This document shows, one piece after another, positions 7,394 to 12,753 of a stretch of 14,346 bases of DNA; the stretch's first letter is position 1; each line of letters begins with the position of its first letter. The notes under the pieces were generated by a model, which saw only the letters and a list, made by a program, of their open reading frames with translations, did no database searches and had not been told where the DNA came from. Source of the stretch: an uncultured Lachnospiraceae bacterium (GTDB taxonomy: Bacteria; Bacillota; Clostridia; Lachnospirales; Lachnospiraceae); assembly GCA_937901625.1 (NCBI GenBank), contig CALDIE010000239.1, positions 1-14,346 on the forward strand, given 5' to 3'. The position numbers and the translations under genes were made by a program.

Positions 7394-7427
7394 AAAAAAG
7401 AGCCTTGCGGCATATACCGCAAGGCTC
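7394..7427 (-). terminator. Rho-independent terminator downstream of pflB
   Basis: Perfect 11-bp stem (7400-7410 with 7417-7427), 6-nt loop, followed on the - strand by six T (complement of 7394-7399). It begins about 46 bp after the pflB stop. A 15-bp copy of its distal half plus the A/T run is duplicated at 7374-7388. Confidence 0.92.
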
Positions 7428-7473
7428 CCGTAAGTCATTTCATCTGTCGTCCCGCAGAACGATACGAGATATC

Positions 7474-9750
7474 TTACATGAACTCGTGGAATGTTCTGGA
7501 GATAACGTCTCTCTGCTGCTCCGGAGTCAGGGAGATGAACTTTACAGCGTATCCGGATACACGGATGGTGAAGTTTGCGTACTCAGGCTTCTCAGGATGA
7601 GCCATAGCATCCTCCAACTTCTCGCGGCCAAATACGTTAACGTTCAGGTGATGCGCACCCTGATCGAAGTATCCGTCCATAGCGTTAACAAGGTTTGCTG
7701 CTCTCTCTCTGTCATCGTGACCCAAAGCGCTCGGGTTCATGGACTGAGTATTGGAGATACCGTCCAAAGCCCAGTGATAAGGGATCTTGGAAACGGAGTT
7801 CAGGGATGCAAGCAGTCCGCTGGTCTCTGCGCCGTAGCTGGGGTTAGCGCCGGGAGCGAAAGGAGCGTATGCAGCACGTCCGTCAGGAAGAGCACCTGTT
7901 GCCTTACCATATACAACGTTGGAAGTAATGGTCAGGATGGAAGTGGTAGGCTCGGAGTTACGATAGGTGTGGTTCTTCTTAACCTTGGTGATGAAGGAGT
8001 CTAACAGCCATACACCGATCTCGTCTGCTCTGTCATCGTCGTTACCATACTTAGGGAACTCGCCTTCTGTCTCAAATCCTGTAGCCAGACCGAATTCATC
8101 ACGGATAACCTTAACCTTTGCGTACTTGATAGCGGAAAGGGAATCGATTACGTGAGAGAATCCCGCAATACCGGTAGCGAATGTACGTCTTACATCGGTA
8201 TCGATCAGAGCCATCTCAGCAGCCTCATAGTAGTACTTGTCGTGCATGTAGTGGATCAGGTCAAGGATATTTACATACAGGCTTGCCAACCAATCCAGCA
8301 TGATGTCGTACTTGTGCATAACCTCATCATAGTCAAGATACTCGGAAGTGATGGGAGCCAGTTCGGGACCGCACTGCATAGGCTTGCCGGCCTTATCCTT
8401 GTGCTTCTCATCCTTACCGCCGTTGATAGCATACAGCAGAGCCTTTGCAAGGTTTGCTCTTGCACCGAAGAACTGAATCTCCTTACCGGTCTGAGTAGCG
8501 GATACGCAGCAGCAGATGGAGTAATCATCGCCCCATACAGGCTTCATAACATCATCGTTCTCGTACTGGATGGAACTTGTCTGAACAGAGATCCATGCAG
8601 CGTACTTCTTGAAGGCTTCAGGAAGCTTGGAGGAGTACAGAACGGTCAGGTTCGGCTCGGGAGAAGGTCCCATGTTCTCGAGGGTGTGCAGGAAACGGAA
8701 GTCGTTCTTGGTAACCATGGAACGTCCGTCCATACCGATACCGGCTACTTCCAGGGTTGCCCAAACCGGATCGCCGGAGAACAACTGGTTGTAAGACTCG
8801 ATACGGGCAAACTTAACCATACGGAACTTCATGGTCATGTGGTCGATCAGCTCCTGTGCCTCGGACTCTGTAAGGATACCCTTCTTTAAGTCTCTCTCAA
8901 TGTAGATATCAAGGAAGGTGGATACACGGCCAACGCTCATTGCGGCACCGTTCTGAGTCTTGATAGCGGAAAGATAACCGAAGTATAACCACTGGCATGC
9001 TTCCTTAGCGTTCTTAGCGGGCTGGGAGATATCGAAACCGTAGATCTCAGCCATCTTCTTCATGCCTTCCAACGCGCGGATCTGCTCGGAAAGCTCTTCT
9101 CTCTGGCGGATGATGTCGTCGGTCATAATGCCGCATCCGCAGTTCTTCTTATCTTCCTTCTTCCATGCGATCAGCTGGTCGATACCGTACAGGGCAACTC
9201 TTCTGTAGTCACCTACGATACGTCCGCGTCCGTATGTATCGGGAAGACCTGTTACGATGTGGGTGTGACGAGCAACCTTCATCTCATCGGTGTAAGCATC
9301 AAATACTGCCTGGTTGTGAGTCTTGTGATACTCATTAAAGATCTGCTCGTATTTCTCGTTTACCTGATATCCGTACTGGCCTGCAGCCTGCTGAGCCATC
9401 TTGATACCGCCGTAAGGCATGAATGCTCTCTTTAAGGGCTTGTCTGTCTGAAGACCTACAACCTTCTCAAGGTCCTTCATGCTCTCGTCGATGTAGCCGG
9501 GGCCGTAAGCGGTAAGGCTGGAAACGATCTCGGTCTCGCACTCAAGTACGCCGCCTGCTTCACGCTCTGCCTTCTGGATCTCCTGTAATCTTCCCCACAA
9601 CTTGTTTGTTGCGTCGGTGGGATCAGCGAGGAAGCTCTCATCTCCGTCGTACGGAGTGTAGTTCTTCTGGATGAAGTCGCGCACGTTGCACTCTTCTCTC
9701 CACATTCTTCCTTCAAAGGAATCCCATGCATCATTCTGTAAAACTGCCAT
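7474..9750 (-). CDS. pflB: Formate acetyltransferase (pyruvate formate-lyase)
   Basis: Glycyl-radical enzyme that converts pyruvate and CoA to acetyl-CoA and formate in anaerobic fermentation. The 758-aa length equals the classical family (E. coli 760). The active-site cysteines are in SICCCVSATQ (three Cys at 413-415; the pair before Val is the expected catalytic pair). The C-terminal radical site is RVSGYAVKF with Gly733. Family segments such as GVWLLDSFI, SILTITSNVVYGKATG and LNVNVFGREKLEDA are present. Start ATG 9750 has AAAAGGAG at 9759-9766, 8 nt upstream. Codon use is strongly biased, as expected for a very highly expressed gene. The promoter at 9869-9897 is near consensus, and the transcript has a leader of about 110 nt and a strong terminator. 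Its activator pflA lies just downstream. Confidence 0.97.
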   Translation of the reverse strand: MAVLQNDAWDSFEGRMWREECNVRDFIQKNYTPYDGDESFLADPTDATNKLWGRLQEIQKAEREAGGVLECETEIVSSLTAYGPGYIDESMKDLEKVVGLQTDKPLKRAFMPYGGIKMAQQAAGQYGYQVNEKYEQIFNEYHKTHNQAVFDAYTDEMKVARHTHIVTGLPDTYGRGRIVGDYRRVALYGIDQLIAWKKEDKKNCGCGIMTDDIIRQREELSEQIRALEGMKKMAEIYGFDISQPAKNAKEACQWLYFGYLSAIKTQNGAAMSVGRVSTFLDIYIERDLKKGILTESEAQELIDHMTMKFRMVKFARIESYNQLFSGDPVWATLEVAGIGMDGRSMVTKNDFRFLHTLENMGPSPEPNLTVLYSSKLPEAFKKYAAWISVQTSSIQYENDDVMKPVWGDDYSICCCVSATQTGKEIQFFGARANLAKALLYAINGGKDEKHKDKAGKPMQCGPELAPITSEYLDYDEVMHKYDIMLDWLASLYVNILDLIHYMHDKYYYEAAEMALIDTDVRRTFATGIAGFSHVIDSLSAIKYAKVKVIRDEFGLATGFETEGEFPKYGNDDDRADEIGVWLLDSFITKVKKNHTYRNSEPTTSILTITSNVVYGKATGALPDGRAAYAPFAPGANPSYGAETSGLLASLNSVSKIPYHWALDGISNTQSMNPSALGHDDRERAANLVNAMDGYFDQGAHHLNVNVFGREKLEDAMAHPEKPEYANFTIRVSGYAVKFISLTPEQQRDVISRTFHEFM

Positions 9751-9810
9751 TTGATTTTCTCCTTTTCTGAAATATTTTTGCTGGCATAAGCCAAGGTTGA
9801 TTGGTTTCGT

Positions 9811-9853
9811 GCACCGGGGAAAGGTGCCTGCTGTAAGGGAACCGGAGTGGTTC
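9811..9853 (-). promoter_or_regulatory. Two small hairpins in the pflB leader
   Basis: GCACC/GGTGC (9811-9815 with 9823-9827, 7-nt loop) and GAACC/GGTTC (9839-9843 with 9849-9853, 5-nt loop) lie in the 5' untranslated region of pflB. Neither has a U run, so they are not terminators. They could stabilise the mRNA or bind a regulator; the effect is unknown. Confidence 0.4.
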
Positions 9854-9868
9854 TCTTTGTCTGATTAA

Positions 9869-9897
9869 AGTATATTTTAAAGGCAGTTTGATGTCAA
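9869..9897 (-). promoter_or_regulatory. Strong sigma-A promoter of pflB
   Basis: On the - strand TTGACA (9892-9897, perfect) and TATACT (9869-9874, 5/6) are separated by 17 nt. The predicted start is near 9862. Confidence 0.85.
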
Positions 9898-9916
9898 TGA
9901 GCGAGGGCTTCTAAAA

Positions 9917-9936
9917 TTGTTCTTTATGATGTACAA
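9917..9936. promoter_or_regulatory. Imperfect palindrome upstream of the pflB promoter
   Basis: TTGT at 9917-9920 and ACAA at 9933-9936 flank a partly symmetrical centre, roughly 65 bp upstream of the predicted pflB start, a distance typical of an activator site. It vaguely recalls Rex-type TTGT...ACAA sites but is 20 bp rather than 18. Weak evidence. Confidence 0.25.
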
Positions 9937-10014
9937 AACCTAGTAAACAGGCGATTTTTGATATTATGGTCAACCAAACGAAAGGGGACGCGGGCTGAAA
10001 TTTTCTTTCCTTAT

Positions 10015-10020
10015 TATAAT
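10015..10020 (+). promoter_or_regulatory. Possible -10 box for the DUF1858 gene
   Basis: A perfect TATAAT lies 4 nt before the shared repeat motif at 10025. I found no good -35 at 16-18 nt, so it would need an activator or another feature. If used, it gives a leader of about 270 nt. Confidence 0.35.
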
Positions 10021-10023
10021 GCG

Positions 10024-10063
10024 TGATGTCAGGGTCAAAAGGTACTTTGCGACCCTGACATCA
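10024..10063. repeat. Palindrome carrying the dispersed 26-nt element (copy 1)
   Basis: TGATGTCAGGGTC (10024-10036) and GACCCTGACATCA (10051-10063) form a perfect 13-bp inverted repeat. The 14-nt spacer can itself pair (AAAG with CTTT). The left arm plus spacer (10025-10050) matches 12536-12561 at 24 of 26 positions. There is no U run on either side, so it is not an intrinsic terminator. Confidence 0.85.
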
Positions 10064-10094
10064 TAGTGTGTTTGAAAGTAAAAAAACTTGCTAT

Positions 10095-10140
10095 CGGCAA
10101 GGCGCTGTGCTACCATTTTGCATAGCGGAAGGCGTTGCCG
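10095..10140 (+). other. Compound hairpin in the leader of the DUF1858 gene
   Basis: Outer stem CGGCAA (10095-10100) with TTGCCG (10135-10140); inner 8-bp stem CGCTGTGC (10103-10110) with GCATAGCG (10120-10127), including one G-U pair; 9-nt apical loop; asymmetric internal loop of 2 and 7 nt. A small alternative hairpin CTTGC/GCAAG overlaps its 5' side. It could be a cis-acting RNA structure or part of a repeat element. Confidence 0.5.
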
Positions 10141-10296
10141 GAAACGACATTCGTACATAGTCAAAAGCATAAACAAAAGCATACACAAACAGACAAACAA
10201 ACAGAAAACAGACAAACACACAAATGCATACACAAAAGCATATACACACTAACACGCGTACATACACACATCAACGGGAAAGCAGGTACAACGAGT

Positions 10297-10608
10297 ATGT
10301 TTTGGGATAATAACAGGAAGCGGAATAACGATGCTGCGGAAAACAAGATCGAAGAAAACAAGATTGGAGAAAATGAGATCGAAGAAGCCGGGATCGAAGA
10401 GATCGACGAGAGCAAGATAGAGATCACCAAGGATATGACCGTGGGCGAGGCAATGATGATCAAACCCATGGTGGCCAGCGTCTTAATGAGCGCGGGCATG
10501 TTTTGCATCTCCTGTCCGGCGTCTCAGGGCGAGACACTGGAGGAGGCGGCCATGGTGCACGGCTTTGACATCGACGATATCATGGAAGCGATCAGCGAGC
10601 TCGATTGA
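10297..10608 (+). CDS. DUF1858 domain protein with repetitive N-terminus
   Basis: A 103-aa protein. The C-terminal 60 residues are a DUF1858 domain (ITKDMTVGEAM, then MFCISCPASQGETLEEAA, then HGFDIDDI), including the family Cys pair CxxC at 70-73. The domain occurs in small anaerobe proteins, and a redox or metal role is often suggested but not proven. Residues 15-34 are acidic pentapeptide repeats (ENKIE, ENKIG, ENEIE, EAGIE) not typical of the family. I chose ATG 10297 with AGCAGG at 10281-10286; the longer open frame runs through the low-complexity leader and is rejected. It lies divergent to pflB and 39 bp before the HD-domain gene, with which it is probably co-transcribed. Confidence 0.85.
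   Translation: MFWDNNRKRNNDAAENKIEENKIGENEIEEAGIEEIDESKIEITKDMTVGEAMMIKPMVASVLMSAGMFCISCPASQGETLEEAAMVHGFDIDDIMEAISELD
10339..10398 (+). repeat. Four 15-bp repeats encoding ENKIE-like units
   Basis: Units start at 10339, 10354, 10369 and 10384, encoding ENKIE, ENKIG, ENEIE and EAGIE, followed by a degenerate EIDESKIE. Copy changes would stay in frame. Confidence 0.75.
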
Positions 10609-10647
10609 TAAAGGAAGGAACGAAGAAAAGTAAAAAAAGGGGATTTT

Positions 10648-11262
10648 ATGGGATACGGGTTTGACTGGAAGGTTCTCTACAGAGAGGTTGAACAATGGGC
10701 CGAAAAAGCAGGAGCGTCCGACACACTGGCAGCGCTTCCTTTTGCTACGGAGGCGCATGGCGGCCAGATCCGCAAAGCCAGAGAGGCGGAAGCGTATATC
10801 ATCCATCCCCTGACCGTTGCCCGTCACGCGATCGCTTTGGGGTTTGAAAATGACGGGATCGTTGCGGCGGCGCTCCTTCATGATGTAGTCGAGGATACGC
10901 CCAAAGAAGTGGAGGATCTCCCGGTAACGGATGAGGTAAAAGAGGCGGTCAGGCTTCTTACGAAGGAAGAGGCAGGCGAAGAGGAGTACGAAGCGTCGAC
11001 GACTTCTTATTATAGTGGGATTGCAACAAACGAGATCGCGACCACGGTAAAGATCATTGACCGCTGCAACAATATATCGGAAATGGCCGAGGCCTTTGAC
11101 AGGGAGAAGATCCTCGAATACATCCGGGAGACCGATGACTACGCGTATCCCCTGCTGGAGATTGCGAAAGAGCGTTATCCCATGTACAAAGAACGCTGGT
11201 TTCTTCTGGAGTATCATATGTCCTCCGTATTACGTACGGCGCTCGGGATACTCACTTTCTGA
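10648..11262 (+). CDS. HD-domain phosphohydrolase, RelA/SpoT-hydrolase-like (possible small alarmone hydrolase)
   Basis: The 204-aa protein has a single HD domain like the hydrolase half of Rel/SpoT enzymes. Seen residues are His37 and Arg42 in AHGGQIRKA, His53 in AYIIHP, His78-Asp79 and Glu82-Asp83 in LLHDVVEDT, and Asp138 and Asn142 in KIIDRCNNIS. These align with the Mn2+ and catalytic residues known for Rel hydrolases (H53, H77, D78, E81, D82, D144 and N148 in S. equisimilis Rel), so degradation of (p)ppGpp or a related nucleotide is a reasonable inference. There is no synthetase, TGS or ACT domain. The family usually has LADRLHN where this has IIDRCNN, so the substrate may differ. AAGGGG at 10637-10642 precedes the ATG. 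It follows the DUF1858 gene closely. I see no clear terminator after it. Confidence 0.85.
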   Translation: MGYGFDWKVLYREVEQWAEKAGASDTLAALPFATEAHGGQIRKAREAEAYIIHPLTVARHAIALGFENDGIVAAALLHDVVEDTPKEVEDLPVTDEVKEAVRLLTKEEAGEEEYEASTTSYYSGIATNEIATTVKIIDRCNNISEMAEAFDREKILEYIRETDDYAYPLLEIAKERYPMYKERWFLLEYHMSSVLRTALGILTF

Positions 11263-11606
11263 TGCGGCAGATGAGCATCTGAACAAATCAATTGTGAAGA
11301 TTTATTTACGAACAGATCCTTAGCCTCGAAAAAACAAGCATTTCAAATTCACAAACAATTCACAAACAAATCGTTGACAAATAGGCAAAACAGGTCTCTT
11401 TTTTGTCTAAAAATGCCATAAAACGGTTTTTTGTCGCAAAAATATTATACAAACTTCAAATGGAAACCTTGATTTTTTTGTTATATACTATGGAATTTGT
11501 AAGGATGATTTTGTTGTATACATGAAAAAGTTGAGCGTCTGATAAGTCAAATGAGTATTTACGAATTTGCTTTAGGAACGGAATTCGAGAAAGGAAGAGT
11601 GTGAAA
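11263..11606. other. AT-rich intergenic region with direct repeats
   Basis: This gene-free stretch holds a small inverted repeat CAGATG/CATCTG just after the HD gene, two tandem 11-bp copies of AATTCACAAAC (11346-11367) and two A/T-tract boxes sharing TTTTTTGTC (11399-11414 and 11427-11443, 28 bp apart). It ends with the promoter and leader of the SCP2-like gene. No convincing ORF or terminator is seen. Confidence 0.6.
11461..11489 (+). promoter_or_regulatory. Predicted promoter of the SCP2/H1-like gene
   Basis: TGGAAA (11461-11466, 4/6) and TATACT (11484-11489, 5/6) are separated by 17 nt. The start would be near 11496, with a leader of about 110 nt. A-tracts upstream could act as UP-type elements. 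Confidence 0.45.
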
Positions 11607-12209
11607 ATGACCTACGAAGAGATTGTTGCATTGGTTAAAAAGGGCGTGGCGAAGGCTGATGTAAGCAAGGCTGAGCCGTTTGCTGTACAGATTGATATCA
11701 AGGGTGAGGGCGAAGGCGCGTTCTATGTAGCGTTAAAGGACGGCGAGTTAAAGGTTGAGCCGTTCGAGTATTATGATCATGATGCGAAGATCGATGTTAC
11801 CGGCGAGGATCTTAAGGATATTGTATCCGGTAAGATCAACCTGGTAGATGCTTTCAATGAAGGCAAGGCTTATGCAGTAGGTGATGTTTCCAAGCTTGCT
11901 GTTGTAGCAGATCTGTTCAAGAAGGCACCTGCTAAGAAGGCTCCCGCCAAGAAAGCACCTGCTAAAAAAGAGGAGGCTCCCAAGGCAGAAGTAAAGAAGG
12001 CTCCCGCAAAGAAGGCTCCCGCCAAGAAGGAAGAGACCGTAAAGGCAGAAGTTAAGAAGGAAGAGGCTTCCAAGGCTGAAACCAAGAAGGCACCCGCAAA
12101 GAAGGCACCTGCCAAGAAGGAAGAGACCGTAAAGGCAGAAGTTAAGAAGGAAGAGGCTCCCAAGGCTGAAACCAAGAAGGCACCTGCCAAGAAGACTGCA
12201 AAGAAGTAA
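11607..12209 (+). CDS. SCP2-like protein with histone-H1-like Lys/Ala/Pro tail
   Basis: A 200-aa two-part protein. Residues 1-104 resemble the SCP2 sterol-carrier fold (the GAFYVALKDGELKVEPFEYY, DAKIDVTGEDLKDIVSGKI and AFNEGKAYAVGD segments), which binds lipid-like ligands in other proteins. Residues 105-200 are almost only Ala, Lys, Pro, Glu, Val and Thr, built from APAKK and KAEVKKEE units, and resemble the tails of bacterial histone-H1-like DNA-binding proteins. The tail is basic and likely disordered. Nucleic-acid, nucleoid or polyanion binding is inferred; the role of the whole protein is unknown. The start may be GTG 11601 or ATG 11607; AAAGGA at 11590-11595 fits ATG 11607 better. It is monocistronic, with its own terminator at 12270-12303. 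Confidence 0.8.
   Translation: MTYEEIVALVKKGVAKADVSKAEPFAVQIDIKGEGEGAFYVALKDGELKVEPFEYYDHDAKIDVTGEDLKDIVSGKINLVDAFNEGKAYAVGDVSKLAVVADLFKKAPAKKAPAKKAPAKKEEAPKAEVKKAPAKKAPAKKEETVKAEVKKEEASKAETKKAPAKKAPAKKEETVKAEVKKEEAPKAETKKAPAKKTAKK
12021..12200 (+). repeat. 90-bp direct duplication in the Lys/Ala/Pro tail
   Basis: Positions 12021-12094 and 12111-12184 are identical except at 12069/12159 (t/c), offset by exactly 90 bp (30 codons). The identity includes wobble bases, so the duplication is recent or kept by recombination. Shorter APAKK repeats precede it from about 11928. Confidence 0.9.
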
Positions 12210-12269
12210 GAAACCATCGGAACAGTATTCCGTTACGACAGATTATCAGACTTGACAAATATAAATTAC

Positions 12270-12303
12270 AAACTCCCGAGGCGGATCGCTGCGGGAGTTT
12301 TTT
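12270..12303 (+). terminator. Rho-independent terminator after the SCP2/H1-like gene
   Basis: AAACTCCCG (12270-12278) pairs with CGGGAGTTT (12292-12300), a perfect 9-bp stem with a 13-nt loop, followed by a T run to 12303. Confidence 0.9.
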
Positions 12304-12501
12304 ATCTCACAGGAAACTTCGTTTTTGTGAGACAAAAATGCTTTGCAGGGATGAAAGCCTCCGGCAGGATGCGCACGGATTTGCAGAGGATGTTAATGCT
12401 TCGCATAGCAAATCCGGCGCAGCAATCTCCCTTGAGAAAATCCGCCAAAAAGAATCTGTGTTTTAACGGAAAAATGGTGTGATATTTAATTTCCGGCGGA
12501 C
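12304..12501. other. Structured intergenic region with inverted repeats, no convincing ORF
   Basis: TCTCAC/GTGAGA (12305-12310 with 12327-12332) overlaps a competing TTTTTGT/ACAAAAA hairpin. A perfect 9-bp pair CGGATTTGC/GCAAATCCG flanks an inner ATGC-TTC-GCAT hairpin at about 12377-12416. Open frames exist on both strands (76 and 69 codons), but neither has a good ribosome binding site or family resemblance. It could be an untranslated RNA, a decayed gene or an intergenic repeat. Confidence 0.45.
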
Positions 12502-12530
12502 TTGTAAACACTGTATTTTTCTTCTATAAT
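12502..12530 (+). promoter_or_regulatory. Predicted sigma-A promoter of the small protein/VanW operon
   Basis: TTGTAA (12502-12507, 4/6) and TATAAT (12525-12530, perfect) are separated by 17 nt. The start would be near 12537, inside the shared 26-nt element, with a leader of about 65 nt. Confidence 0.65.
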
Positions 12531-12535
12531 TTAAG

Positions 12536-12561
12536 GATGTCAGGGTCAAAAGGTCTTTTGC
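12536..12561 (+). repeat. Dispersed 26-nt element (copy 2)
   Basis: 24 of 26 positions match 10025-10050, the first 19 without change. Here the long right arm of copy 1 is absent; instead CAAAAG/CTTTTG around GT, with flanking GGG and CCC, can form a shorter hairpin. It begins 5 nt after TATAAT, at the predicted transcript start. Confidence 0.8.
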
Positions 12562-12600
12562 CCCCAACGGATGTTGTAACAGCAAAACGGAGTGATAATC

Positions 12601-12711
12601 ATGTTTAATATGCACAGTAACAAGAACCGCAGATGGATGACGACCGTTATGATCATCATTCTCGTGTTGGCGATGATCGTACCGACGATTGCGGCTTTTA
12701 TCGGGACCTGA
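12601..12711 (+). CDS. 36-aa single-TM small membrane protein
   Basis: A short ORF begins MFNMHSNKNRRWM and continues with a hydrophobic stretch (about residues 15-35, TVMIIILVLAMIVPTIAAF) ending IGT. The basic N-terminus suggests the C-terminus faces outward. GGAG at 12589-12592 lies 8 nt before the ATG, and a good promoter lies at 12502-12530, so it is probably translated. It sits 42 bp before the VanW gene and is probably co-transcribed. Its size and layout recall other small Firmicute membrane proteins, but I cannot assign a family or function. Confidence 0.7.
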   Translation: MFNMHSNKNRRWMTTVMIIILVLAMIVPTIAAFIGT

Positions 12712-12753
12712 GTAGAAACCGGCAGGGAGAAGAAGAAAAGAAGGCAATCTTGA

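Larger units (their letters stand above)
9937..10296. other. Intergenic region with hairpins and an A/C-rich leader
   Basis: This gene-free stretch lies between the divergent pflB and DUF1858 genes. It holds, in order, a TATAAT box (10015-10020), a 13-bp palindrome (10024-10063), a compound hairpin (10095-10140) and an A/C-rich tract (10151-10270, 80% A+C on the + strand). It then reaches the ribosome binding site AGCAGG at 10281-10286. No believable ORF is present on either strand; the open frames crossing it are low-complexity readings of the tract. Confidence 0.7.

Noticed and set aside
7967..8889. Plus-strand ORFs of up to 245 codons inside pflB
   Set aside because: They are shadows created by the strong codon bias of pflB on the other strand, without recognisable domains.
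10024..10063. 13-bp palindrome as a terminator for pflB-side or other transcripts
   Set aside because: Neither strand has a U run after the stem, and no gene ends there.
9970..10508. Open frames on the - strand (87 and 115 codons) and the 5' extension of the DUF1858 frame across 10135-10296
   Set aside because: They read low-complexity A/C-rich DNA, giving runs of Cys/Leu/Val or Lys/Thr/Gln with no translation signals.
11870..12217. 115-codon - strand frame opposite the Lys/Ala/Pro tail
   Set aside because: It only mirrors the repeat (runs of AGAF); no ribosome binding site, and the + frame has promoter, start site and terminator.
12252..12482. 76-codon + strand ORF running through the terminator at 12270-12303
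   Set aside because: It starts before and reads through a clear intrinsic terminator, has no ribosome binding site, and its composition is unlike neighbouring genes.
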